Below, in pieces: positions 1-9,999 of a DNA stretch of 64,000 nt; position 1 is the stretch's first letter; every line of letters starts with the position of its first letter. The stretch spans positions 496,001 through 560,000 of the forward strand of contig AP026134.1 in NCBI GenBank assembly GCA_030295235.1. The letters run 5' to 3'. The position numbers were made by a program, and so were the translations under genes. The notes beneath the pieces were generated by a model. It was not told where the DNA came from. It ran no database searches and saw only the letters and a program-made list of their open reading frames with translations. This DNA is from Fistulifera solaris (Eukaryota > Bacillariophyta > Bacillariophyceae > Naviculales > Stauroneidaceae).

Positions 1-384
1 GAACTACACCACGCTGAACAGTTTGCTTTGCTTTCACTTTTGCTGCTTTCTGGCTAGCAGCTCGGGCCTTCTGAGCGGCTGCTCGCTCTTGCATTGGTCT
101 TAAAGTTTCTATTAACTCTTCTTCACGTCCCTTGAATTGATTCATCATTTCGTCTACATTGTCAATCTCTTCCGGAACGACCCGGCGAACTAGCGCTTCC
201 ACTTCAGCTCGAATTTCCGCCCGCTTGGCTATCTTGCTGGGACTATCAGATAAAGTCGACATGGAACGTGTTGCCCCAGTGTCGGTACCTGTTCCGGTCA
301 TCGAATCAGCACTCGACTCAACTGAAGCACCGACTGTGCCCTCAACGTTTCGCGATGCCTCTGTTTGGTACTTGGCCGCTGCTA
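1..384. repeat. Left copy of a near-identical duplication (partner 2117-2500)
   Basis: Positions 1-384 match 2117-2500 base for base at a fixed offset of 2116. The one difference I found is near position 97 (GGTCT here, GTTCT in the partner). Identity stops abruptly after GGCCGCTGCTA. The match continues past the left edge of the window for an unknown distance. Such identity in coding sequence means a recent duplication or gene conversion. Confidence 0.9.
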
Positions 385-955
385 GAACACCTTCCTAATA
401 ATCGGCATCCAGCCACTGCTCAAACTCAGCCTCGAAAGCGACTTCAATACTCGGAAGACGACGGTAGACAATACCAGACCAATCGCCAGCGTATATCATC
501 TTATCCAGCGCTTCCCTATTTTTTTCGGAAAGGTTTTCAATCATTATTGAAGCCCGACCAACTGCGCCCCAATCTCCGAGTTCGATTGCCAAATCCAACC
601 ATGTTCTCCATGTAGTTGGATTGTGCGCCAGTGCCATTCGTAGTGTGCTCGTGAGTTCCTCCACCACATCCGGCGGAAGAGGGCCTGGAAGACGTTCAGT
701 ACTTGTGGCTAGATAACGATACACTGCTTCCGCAGCTAATGTAGCAAGTGATTTTGGTGAAGACGTACCGTCTCCATGATCGATAAAGTTGTTTGTAACG
801 GGGAAGAGAGTTGCAAACCAGTTGTTTGGATCCTTTGAAGCATGATGCTTGTATGAGAAGCACTTTATTGTCATAACACGCCGTTTCAGCATCTTACATC
901 TTATTTCCTGAACTACATCGGCATCCTCTCCATTTTTAACTTGCTGGTGAAACAA
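1..955 (-). pseudogene. GDW-repeat protein copy, disrupted and cut by the window edge
   Basis: This minus-strand reading frame holds the repeated helical motif also seen in the neighbouring gene at 1514-4661: LAIELGDWGAVGRA, then LDKMIYAGDWSGIV, then a third unit. In the third unit the intact neighbour has DAGDWEGVV, but here the sequence reads DADY, then a TAG stop (395-397), then EGVLAAAKYQTE in the same frame. A stop has therefore replaced the conserved Trp, and downstream of it the sequence is nearly identical to the neighbour up to the window edge. The motif order differs from the neighbour, so this is a rearranged paralogue rather than a simple copy. The 5' end is not resolved; the first 45 residues after 955 look unlike any domain. 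Function of the GDW family is unknown to me. The 3' end lies outside the window. Confidence 0.55.
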
Positions 956-1513
956 AATTATGAGATCACTTCTGCGATGAATACGAAGCGACAGAGAGCG
1001 ATGTTATACGACTTACCGCAGGGCAACACCGCGCACTTCGTTCCATAGAATGAAAGTGATTCGTTTCGGAGTGACGAGGGCACGCGCATCCCATCTTGGA
1101 ACAATGCTGCCGCTCTTCGTTTTCTTGTTCGTCAGCAGGCCTTATTAGATTAATGAGTCTGGATTGAGTATCATAAAGTAATTGAATTTTCTTTCTTCGG
1201 TTCTTCTGTGATTTTGCTTGTTTTTTTTTGTTCTTTTGCATGATGAAAGTCGAAGTCGGAAAAGATGCGTGATCTGCGCAGACTGCGCAGAGCGACGTTA
1301 CCTACGCGCGAGTGTGCAAGCAAATGTACCGGGAACAATCCGGGACTGGCTGTTCACGGATGTACTCTCTCTCCGATACAGTACCTTGTACGGTACGGTA
1401 CCTTGCCGCTACGACGAACGAACCAATGGGGAGAATCCGTAGTAAATACTACGTACTTGTACCTGGTACCGTACTTATACGATACGAGACTATTTTATTT
1501 AAAGAAAAATGTT
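956..1513. other. Spacer between two GDW-family genes
   Basis: I see no convincing gene. Two clusters of GTAC-rich palindromic sequence lie here: 1379-1402 (CAGTACCTTGTACGGTACGG and following) and 1452-1480 (around ACCTGGTACCGTAC). The same kind of sequence recurs in other spacers of the window. Confidence 0.6.
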
Positions 1514-4500
1514 TTATACTTCATCTTCTTGATCGGGAGAATGGCGCGCTGAAGGTTTCTTCTTGTCGGCCTCTTTCAGCTGTGTCAAACTTCTTTGAAT
1601 AGCCCACTCGGCAGCATCTACAGCCCCAGAATCAGTCGTCCCTTCTGCTTTTTTTCTGTTCAGCGATTTGCATCCACAGTTCAGCTTGTTGTAGTGCTTC
1701 TTCCTCTTCGTCCGTTATTTTACTTGTTGCCTCTTTCTTCGCGGGAGACCCCGAGAACACGAGGGCTTTAGACACAACACCAGACCAATCGCCAACATTT
1801 ATCATCTCATCCAGCTCTTCAGCACGCGCCCTATCTTCTCCAGAAAGTTTTTCCCTTTCTTTTGGTACATCGGAATCTATTGATCTGTTCAGAGCTGTGA
1901 AGTCTTCGCTGTTAGGACTCCCGAGAGATTGGTCACCAATCATAGCTGCAGCCCGACCAACTGCGTCCCAATCTCCGCGCTCGATTGCCAACTCAAGAGC
2001 TGATCGCTGCTCTTTCAAAGAATCTGGCGAAACAAATATGGATATATCTGAATCACCAGGAGTGCTTGGCATGGACTGAGGACTTGCTATCGTTTGTGCT
2101 GCAGGCTTAACTCCGGGAACTACACCACGCTGAACAGTTTGCTTTGCTTTCACTTTTGCTGCTTTCTGGCTAGCAGCTCGGGCCTTCTGAGCGGCTGCTC
2201 GCTCTTGCATTGTTCTTAAAGTTTCTATTAACTCTTCTTCACGTCCCTTGAATTGATTCATCATTTCGTCTACATTGTCAATCTCTTCCGGAACGACCCG
2301 GCGAACTAGCGCTTCCACTTCAGCTCGAATTTCCGCCCGCTTGGCTATCTTGCTGGGACTATCAGATAAAGTCGACATGGAACGTGTTGCCCCAGTGTCG
2401 GTACCTGTTCCGGTCATCGAATCAGCACTCGACTCAACTGAAGCACCGACTGTGCCCTCAACGTTTCGCGATGCCTCTGTTTGGTACTTGGCCGCTGCTA
2501 AAACTACACCTTCCCAATCCCCGGCATCCACCAACTGGTCTAGCTCAGCAGCGCGTGCAGCATCAATGCTTCCACTCCCCGCGGAGCATCCGTCGCTGTG
2601 CTTCTAGCCGAGCTCAGCGACTGAGAATCGGATGCAGCTGCTAAAAGAGCTGCAGTTGCACCAACAGCGGCCCAGTCGCCGGCTTCGATCAGCCTGTCCA
2701 ACTCTTCGCGAGATGCAGGTGGGATTTCTCCCCGGTATCAGGGATTTGTGAAAGTCTGGTATGACAGAATGCAGGTCAGGGTGAGTTTCAATGTTGAAAG
2801 CATACTGTGCGAAAATACCTCTATACGTACGTTGAGCTGTCCTTTTTCCTTCCCCTACGGGCCAAACCACTGGCAACTCCCAAAGCTGCTAAAGTAGCTC
2901 CCGCCGCGGCAGCTGCATCCATTGAATCGTCCGTGCTTCCCGTGTTAAGACTGGAAAGACCAGCACTACTTGACCAGCCCGAGCTTCCTGCATTTGACGA
3001 GCCCTCATCATACTGATCGGCCCCTGGCTCGGCAAGGTGATCTTCTCCTGCCTCCATCGCTTCTATGGATTTTCGTGAGTGTTTGCCGTAATCAGCCTCC
3101 GCGGCCCCAAGAGTAACAGCTGCTCCCATGTCTGCAGTAATTTGTACCGCATCATCAGTAAACAGGCTGTCATTAACGGATCCCTCGGGCTTCGCTGATG
3201 GCAACGCATCAGCACTGCCTTCTTCACCATGGTAAGCAGCATAGTCAATCTTACGGTTTTCATTGCTGTGAGGCTTCCTGCGACTAACCAAAAGCCCGAT
3301 GCCGATCAAAGCAACAACAAATGCAATCGAAACCGCAATTCCAGCACGTGCTCCAGTGGAGAGCGATTCAGAGTCAGGGGTCTCACCGCCTTCAGGTTGG
3401 ATGCCAGTCAGAATACGCACCGGCGTGTCGACTCTAATTTTCAACAATTCAGTCTGCAAGTCACCGTTTATAATGGCGTCCAGCAAATTCGATTCGTATC
3501 GAGAAACGGAATCGCTCACTTCTTCGGGGCTGCCACGTAAATCGGAAGGCATCGACAAATTAACAAGAGCAACGATGTCTTGGCACAAATCACCCTCCGC
3601 AGTTAAATCATCGGGACATTCTGAGAGCGAAAACGGTGAATAAGATGTTTACAAACGAAAAAACAACAGCTTCGACAAATGTTCTTACCGATTTCCTCTC
3701 GACTTTCAATTTCCGTCGGTACGAGTACTGACATTTCCAACTGCAAAGCGCGCAACCGGCGATCTAAGGTCTCGTCTCCAACTTGCACTGCAAGTTCATC
3801 CATTGCCCTCGTCAAATCCTCCAAGTACTGTTCTTCAAACCCTTCATTCTCAATAAGAATTTTCCCACTGGACACGGCTATAGTGTACATGACAGAAGCC
3901 ACTGAAGTAATTGTTTCAGGCGGCGTGGTTGGTTTTGGAGTTGGCGCAATAACCGCGGTTGGTACCTTCGTTGGAGCTGGACTCAGTGTGGGCATAGGTG
4001 GTAGAGTGGGCTCCGCTATAGGAGGCGAAGATGGAATAGTATCTATTTTTGTTGGAGACGCAGTTGGTGTGTCAAGAGATTCCGGCGTGGGAGAGGACGT
4101 AGGCAAAGAAGTGGGTGGGGGCGTTCCGGCTGGAGAAAACGTTGGTCTCGCTGTCGGAAAAGGCGAAGTCACAATTGAATCCGCCGCTTCGGATATCAAA
4201 GAACACACTGAATAGAGATACGCCACATCTTCCGGAGAGCCTCCCTCGCTAGTCGGAGGATCGGGTACCCGAATATGAGCGTTCGAACCGACACAACATT
4301 CAGTATCGTTAGGATCACCACCAAGCGATGCAATCTGACACAAACAGGCCAAACTTCGAAAAGTGTTGGTGAAGGCCAGTGGCAAGTCGTTGAAGGCGAC
4401 ATCCTCTGCTATTAAGCCCGGGGGTGACAGATCTCTAGCTAACGAAACGTATTCTTCTCTCGTGACACGTCCATCCCCATTTTCGTCCGAAGCAACCACG

Positions 4501-4661
4501 GCATCGTAACAGCTCTCCGAATCGACAAATTTCCCAACTTGATATACCTTGAGGAAGTGGTCCTCGTTGATTGAATAAATGTCTAAAATTGCCGCTGATA
4601 TTGTTGTGAGGTAACAAACTGCGAAAACCAGAACCACTCTGTTGATCAATAATCTGATCAT
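1514..4661 (-). CDS. Diatom GDW-repeat membrane protein with EF-hand and Pro/Thr-rich ectodomain
   Basis: The start chosen (4661) gives the signal peptide MIRLLINRVVLVFAVCYL. Next come a canonical EF-hand loop (DENGDGRVTREE), a cysteine pair region, a long Pro/Thr/Ser-rich linker, and after an intron (3688-3621, 68 nt, GTAAGA...CAG) a single TM helix (AGIAVSIAFVVALIGIGLL) followed by RRK. The cytoplasmic part carries GDW units: REELDRLIEAGDWAAV, ELDQLVDAGDWEGVV, LELAIERGDWDAVG and ELDEMINVGDWSGVV. A second intron lies about 2858-2728; the donor is uncertain (GTAGGG at 2858 keeps frame, GTACGT at 2830 does not). Two single-base shifts break it: near 2577-2585 (a run of C), and at a 7-T run 1649-1655, past which the frame gives DAAEWAIQRSLTQLKEA and a stop at 1514. 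The topology suggests calcium-binding outside and a repeat scaffold inside; the role is unknown. Confidence 0.7.
2117..2500. repeat. Right copy of the near-identical duplication
   Basis: Partner of 1-384, lying inside the last large exon of the GDW membrane protein gene. It encodes the alanine/lysine-rich coiled-coil segment (EMMNQFKGREEELIE and following) and the serine/threonine-rich stretch before it. Confidence 0.9.
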
Positions 4662-6236
4662 CGTCTTTTTTAGCACAAAAATGAACGTGAAGCGCTTTGT
4701 TTTTCGTCTTGTCCGCTCTCTAGAGTAGCCAGACAGTCTACAACTATCCCGAAACGATCGATTTCTCACTGAGATTGCGATTTCAAGCGGAATTAATCGA
4801 TATCAAGATCAAGAAAAAATAGATGGCTGCGAGAGTAGTAACAGTCACGTTTGACTTTCGAAAATACCCAGGAATGAATGATAGTTCTACGACAAAAATG
4901 AAGCGATTCGTTCGCGGCGCGCCGAATGAGAGACTGCCACAACAGCTCAATCCGTTAGACGACTATTTCAATAAAAAGAAGCAAACAACACGTTTGTTAT
5001 CTCCGAGGGCTCCGTCACGTCGTAATGAATTTCAATCGGTTTAAGACATCTCGGTATCGTTTATTTGAAGGAGCCAAACGATGCAAAACTGCATCCAAGC
5101 GCGCGCAGGGACTTCATTCAGGTTTAAGTGTTTCCAAGTACTCACTGTAAATATTTAAGGAGCTGCCGGCGTGGAAGGACTGAGCTTAGTATAGGACTCA
5201 TTAAATCAGCATAGCGTGAGAAGAAGGAGAGTCCAAGAGACATTTTAGTGGACTTGCCAAAAATTCCGCCAAGTCAAACCTGAACGGGCAAGGCTGACCG
5301 GTACTGGGATTTCTACTATACCATTTCGGTACAAAATTTTTTTGTGCGTCCTCTCCGACATTTTTGGCGGGAATGCAGATCGGACTGCCAAAAGACTCCT
5401 CAATGCTTCGATCATCAAGAACAACATCCAACTTAAGCTCAGCTAGCCGTCAACTGTGCTGCCATGAGCAACTAGAGGGTAAAATTTTAATCAACAGCTT
5501 GTGCATTGTGCACATCATCAATCCGATCCGATGCACCACACCACAAGCACTTTTTGGAAGGATACAAAGAACCATTTTCATGAGAATAAGTCAGGAACAA
5601 CTTGCTTTGATTCTTTGGATCTAGAGTTCGTTGGGCTCAATATATGTTTTCATTCATTCTGCCAAAATATACAAAGCAAGATTACCTAGTCAGGCCTCTT
5701 CACTTGTGTTCCTCCTAAAATAGCCCGGCGATAGACCATTCTCGTTAATGAACCACCAACCCATTCATGAAAACATGAGAAACAGATGTAGGTGTTGTTC
5801 AAGCCTTACAAACTTGCAGATGTCTAGACACCCAAACTGTTCGTTTACGGTTACCACGACTGCATTTCAGTCATGAATCACGATTCCGCAGCGCCAAATT
5901 AATTAATCTTGCAAAAGTGTTAAATTCCCATTGCTACCATCACGATACAACATGTATCTTCTGCATTTGCAAAGAATCTGTTGCTTTTCTGGTCGAAATT
6001 TTTTGTTGAACGCCATGCCTCCGGGACACTATAGGCAATAGGTTAAAGTGGTTTTCGGTTACCAAGACTGCATTCAGTCCTGAATCATGGGAGCCGCCGT
6101 TTGTTGCATTCCAAAAAATGGCTCATCGGCTTTTCAAAAATAGGGTCGAAGTCGACGCGAGGTTGAAGGCAGTTGTTAACGTAACGAACTAACCAATTCT
6201 GAACGAACAAACTCGTCGAAGGAAGTAAAGCCAAAA
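4662..6236. other. 1.6 kb spacer with inverted dimeric repeat
   Basis: No gene I can defend lies here. A 76-codon frame on the minus strand (5201-5431) has ordinary composition but no start context or recognisable domain. The interesting content is a repeated sequence at about 5810-6095, listed separately. The last 60 bases are the presumed promoter and leader of the DUF1499 gene. Confidence 0.5.
5800..6095 (-). repeat. Dimeric noncoding repeat, copy A
   Basis: Two hairpin cores lie about 209 bp apart, in the orientation opposite to the copies at 24.0 and 55.8 kb: 5852-5881 (CACGACTGCATTTCAGTCAT) and 6061-6090 (AAGACTGCATTCAGTCCTGA). Flanking words such as the TCTAGACA 5' of the first core also match the other copies in reverse complement. 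No protein is encoded. Confidence 0.6.
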
Positions 6237-6905
6237 ATGATCAAGCTATCGATACTCCTTACGTTAATTACTGGATCGCTTTCATGGCAACAAAAATCTC
6301 GTTCACTCCATCGCCGCGACGTCATGGGCAGTATACTGTCACTTCCATTCATCGTGCCGTCGCAAGCTCATGGCGAAGACTTTCCCACTTCTGCTGGTCG
6401 TAAGGGGTGCAAGACTGTCAGCGATCCCAGCAGGACCGCTGTCACTTGCACTGGAGATGTTCTGCTGGCCATGCCCGACAACACTCGACTTTCCGGAATA
6501 TCCGCCACGGAGAACGGTGTGTCAACGTCTGCCGTGAAAAATCCCAGTCGCTTCGCCGCTCCGTGGAACTATTCTACGGAAACGGACCAAGCTAGCAAAG
6601 CATTCAGCAGTTTGCAAGCCGCTTTAATGAAAGTCGAACCAACGGTAGAGATTGATACGGTAGACACGAACTTTCGTTCTTCTGGGTACTATTATTTGCA
6701 TGCTACAGTGCGTTCGCCGGCTACAGGAACGGATGATATCGAGTTTATAATCAGGCCGGAGGATCGACTTGTCCTTTTTCGGTCGGCCAGCCGCACTTCT
6801 GTTTTTGTTTACCCATTGACACAGCCAGTGACAGATGGGTTGCGAAATAGAAAGCGGATGGAAAAGATTCGAGACGAACTGGGTTGGCAAGATTTGAGCT
6901 ATTAA
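6237..6905 (+). CDS. DUF1499 family protein, probably plastid/thylakoid-lumen targeted
   Basis: The 222-residue protein matches the DUF1499 pattern: a short Cys region (GCKTVSD, VTCTGDV), a central PWNY segment, and the C-terminal signature DDIEFIIRPEDRLVLFRSASR followed by LRNRKRMEKIRDEL. The N-terminus begins with a signal-peptide-like hydrophobic stretch (MIKLSILLTLITGSLS), followed by a basic region and a second hydrophobic segment preceded by a twin arginine (HRRDVMGSILSLPFIVPSQA). That layout is what a diatom protein crossing the plastid envelopes and entering the thylakoid lumen by the Tat route would show, which is an inference. Molecular function of DUF1499 is not established. It stands alone between two spacers, on the strand opposite to the GDW gene upstream, and has no intron. 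Confidence 0.75.
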   Translation: MIKLSILLTLITGSLSWQQKSRSLHRRDVMGSILSLPFIVPSQAHGEDFPTSAGRKGCKTVSDPSRTAVTCTGDVLLAMPDNTRLSGISATENGVSTSAVKNPSRFAAPWNYSTETDQASKAFSSLQAALMKVEPTVEIDTVDTNFRSSGYYYLHATVRSPATGTDDIEFIIRPEDRLVLFRSASRTSVFVYPLTQPVTDGLRNRKRMEKIRDELGWQDLSY

Positions 6906-7436
6906 GTGTTTTTTATTTTTGGCAAAGCGAAAGCAACAAATGGCGGTAATTTTCTGGTTGTCCGCGTGCGAATGCGCATGTTAGCTGCCACCCTTCACAC
7001 AGCTATTTTGACGAATAACCTAGCTATACTTTTTAAATTGCGCAAGAGTTATCTTCGGCTTTCGACGGTCAAAGTCATCTAGAGACTATCAGGATCCAGC
7101 AACGGATAATCAAGAGTCGAGGCTTTCATTAAGGCTAAGTATAATTTTCCGTCCTGCCTCCTACAGAATCTCCACAGTGGAAAAGTACTTAGAAAGTTGA
7201 GAACCAATCACTCGCTGATCAGGTAAGCGTAAAATATGCCTCGAATCATCCTTTAAGTAAAGTATGTGTTATCAAAGGAATTCGTGGATGTATCCATGTT
7301 CTTCGCGCGATTGCATTTTCGGAGAGAATACGCCGAAACGATCTGAATGGATCGCTCATTTTTTTCTCCTTGTTCTGTCTCTCCCCTCAACAAAACCACA
7401 AGTTCTTTAACTTTTGACGCCCCCTTTTTGTCAACA
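6906..7436. other. Spacer between DUF1499 and lipase-like genes
   Basis: I see no coding frame, RNA gene or clear repeat here. The last 90 bases are pyrimidine-rich and lead into the ATG at 7437. Confidence 0.4.
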
Positions 7437-8376
7437 ATGAAGACGTTCTACAGTTTGTTGGCCTTGCTTTTGAGCTTCGTTGTGACGGCTGCGCAACAGA
7501 TAGGCTACTTGGAAATCACCGAGGAAGATTGGAGTATTGTTCAGAATGCAGCGGATATAGTATCGGAACGCTTCGGACGTTTTGGTTCATTTGAAACTGT
7601 TTTTCGATACCGCACCAGCAGAGCTGCCTTGGTTCAGTCCGATGGTCGATGCTACGTTGCTTTCCGAGGACCGCGACGGGCTTCATTGACACTCTTTGTT
7701 CCTCGGAGAAGAAAAAGATTACTGTGTGGAAAATGAATGTTGCCTTGTTCAAAGAAAATACGAAAGAGATCTGGGAGATCTTGTGTCCAAAATACGACCC
7801 GAATTGGAAGCATGTGTGAACAATTACTGTACCGAAATGGATTGTGTCGTCATCACTGGACATGGCATTGGAGGTAGTCTCGCTGCCTTGGCGGCAATGT
7901 CGTTTAAATCATACAACCCTTTCGGAATTACGTTTGGAGAGTTGCAAAATGTGGAGACGCCGTGTCCATTGATAGATTCCGAGCGTTGGTGGCGATTCGT
8001 CAATACAGAGGAAGAGGATGGAGCTTTGGTTTACGACCGGCTTTCGGCTCGACGATACTTCAGGTTCCCCAAGGCTCTTGGTCACATTTTGTTGCTCTCT
8101 TCTGTTGACAGTACGGCAGTAGCGCACATGGGCATCGATAGAAAATGGGAGTATGAATATGACACACGTAGAGTGCGTATTCTCCCGGGTCGACGAACGA
8201 ATAGCATGACCAAATATCTAGATCGTATTTCAGCTCTAACGGCACAGTACACGACAACGCTAACGTACCCAATCGCGGTTGAGGGTTTTGATGAAGGTTC
8301 GGCCTGTAATTTTGGAGGTGAATGTGAATCGCGACTTTGCGGGGAGAGCGAAGGGAAACGAGCGTGCCTTGCATAG
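7437..8376 (+). CDS. Lipase class 3-like secreted protein lacking catalytic residues
   Basis: A signal peptide (MKTFYSLLALLLSFVVTAA) starts the protein. The strand motif CYVAFRG, the elbow region VVITGHGIGGSLAALAAM and the later ERWWRFVNT are those of the alpha/beta-hydrolase lipase class 3 family. The family elbow is normally GHSxGG; here the nucleophile Ser is Gly (GHGIGG). Where related lipases carry the catalytic His near their end I see GRRTNSM with no His. A small Cys-rich tail follows (CNFGGECESRLCG). So the fold is kept but the triad is not. A single-base frame change lies about 7660-7700, between CYVAFRGP and LGEEKDYC; it could be a consensus error or true decay. Either a pseudoenzyme or a dying gene. 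Confidence 0.6.
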
Positions 8377-8429
8377 TGTTTCTCAGCAGTTACTTTAACG
8401 ACTCATTAAATAGCAATATATTTGTCCAA

Positions 8430-9389
8430 TTAAAGTAGCGCATCTATTATTAAATCATAGGTAAAGAACGTAACGGAATGGTTAACAGCAGCACGTAACA
8501 TTTTGGGAGTTATTCCGTTCCAGAAACCGTTTATTCCTTCTCGTTTGTACAAATCTTCCGTCGTTTCCCATACATTGACAGTTTGATCACCCTCGTTGGC
8601 CTGAACGATGGACTTTACCACGTCGATAGGATAAACAGGAACCCATGAGGCACAGCCAGAGAAGGCGCCATAAAGAAGTGGCGCTAAGGCAAATTCAAAG
8701 GGGCTGAATTCTTTCAAAAGACCATACACGGCGAAGTAGATGCCGTAGGAAGGAACTTCTCTCGCCAATGTAAGACCTAGACCCCTCACCATGAGACCTT
8801 TCAAGCCATCTGTTTTCAGCACGGCTTTAATACATTGGATCTCATTGTTTTGATACAAATCTTTCCCTTGGGCTTGCATCATCACCTTTATTCGTTCAAT
8901 GGGCGCAACAAGAAACGACGTCACAAATCCAGCAAAGCACGCAGCCGCAATCAAACTTGTTGTACTTCCACCAGGAAGTGCCTCCAAGGCCATTGCATTG
9001 ACACCGAATGCAACGCTCTTGATGATTGCTTGTCCCATCATTGTGGTCTTTACACCCGGAAAGAAGCCGGCGATTCCTTCGTTTTTAAGCACATGAACAA
9101 CCACATCATAAGTCGTTGGCACCCGACGACTGTACACGGCAGCACCGTCTGTGCCTAGATTATTTTCTTCCATGGGAATCATTAATTGCGCTTTCACCTT
9201 GAGTGTATCGAGAGGGTACGATACCCCGACGCCAATGGCCCCTGCTACCGAACCAGCCACCAGTGATGCCACTCCAGTAGGAAGAGCCGAAACGGTCACG
9301 CTATGTTTTCGTTGAGAAACTTGAACATTAGGGACCCACGCATGGCTTTGGAGGAATAATAAGCTTATAAATAGGTATTTGCTCTTCAT
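8430..9389 (-). CDS. Mitochondrial carrier family protein with plastid-type presequence
   Basis: Three tandem carrier repeats are visible, each with its signature: YPLDTLKVKAQ, APIERIKVMMQ and YPIDVVKSIVQ, and six predicted membrane helices over about 280 residues. These proteins exchange small metabolites across organelle inner membranes. I chose the internal Met (9389) as start because it opens a signal peptide, MKSKYLFISLLFLQSHA, followed by WVPNV; SHA-W fits the diatom ASAF-type rule for complex plastids, where W is tolerated at +1. A Ser/Thr/Lys-rich transit region follows. That makes a plastid envelope location likely (inference), with the substrate unknown; SAM carriers are one carrier subgroup found in plastids. 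An upstream Met at 9449 would hide the presequence. The frame is intact. Confidence 0.8.
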   Translation of the reverse strand: MKSKYLFISLLFLQSHAWVPNVQVSQRKHSVTVSALPTGVASLVAGSVAGAIGVGVSYPLDTLKVKAQLMIPMEENNLGTDGAAVYSRRVPTTYDVVVHVLKNEGIAGFFPGVKTTMMGQAIIKSVAFGVNAMALEALPGGSTTSLIAAACFAGFVTSFLVAPIERIKVMMQAQGKDLYQNNEIQCIKAVLKTDGLKGLMVRGLGLTLAREVPSYGIYFAVYGLLKEFSPFEFALAPLLYGAFSGCASWVPVYPIDVVKSIVQANEGDQTVNVWETTEDLYKREGINGFWNGITPKMLRAAVNHSVTFFTYDLIIDALL

Positions 9390-9999
9390 TTGTTTGAGTT
9401 CTTCACTTTGTGATGTGAATTCTGGAAGGTGAGTTTTGTTTTGACTCACCTATAATTCTGACGCTGTCGTCAGTCGCAGAAAAAAAATGTGAAATTATGG
9501 TGGAGTGGAGAGGGAAGAGAAGGACAAAACGGAGGAAGTTTGCGTTATGTTTTGTCATTACCGGTTCTGGCTACTCACAACTATCAAAATGCCGAATAGC
9601 TTGGATTGAACTTAGCTTCAATTTTTGAGTTATCACCGCGCGAGGCGCGATTAGGCGTTTGAAATAAGACTGCAGAGAAGTGTTGTGTGGTGTGTGTTGT
9701 GATGCTTTGCCTTCGGAGGAGAAGCAAAATAACAAACAATTTCCCTCTGCAAAGCAAAAAGAACATGCAATAATTGTAGTGATCCAAGTCGTAGAAAGTT
9801 GTATCGAACACAACATGATTGACGACGAGTGGAGACGACAACTTGGACGCTTTTTATGTGAAAAGTATGTCGTAGAAGATACGCTCAACATTGTCCTGAA
9901 CTCCGATTGTTCGGGTAGAACCTTCAAGTTGCCGCTATTTAGAAAATGCCACGAAAACATTGATTCTTTCCTGTCGTCCTGAAAACAACAAGTGGGTAT
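9390..9999. other. Spacer with a possible small exon (9680-9982, +)
   Basis: A 100-codon frame without an ATG at its head runs over 9680-9982 on the plus strand, with an internal Met before IDDEWRRQLGRFL. It has balanced composition and Cys pairs (CGVCC) but I recognise no family and see no clear 5' exon. It may be a real small gene or chance. The rest is the 5' side of the carrier gene. Confidence 0.25.

Noticed and set aside
4823-5044. Small plus-strand frame upstream of the GDW gene
   Set aside because: Lys/Arg-rich, no domain, lies in the likely promoter of the minus-strand gene.
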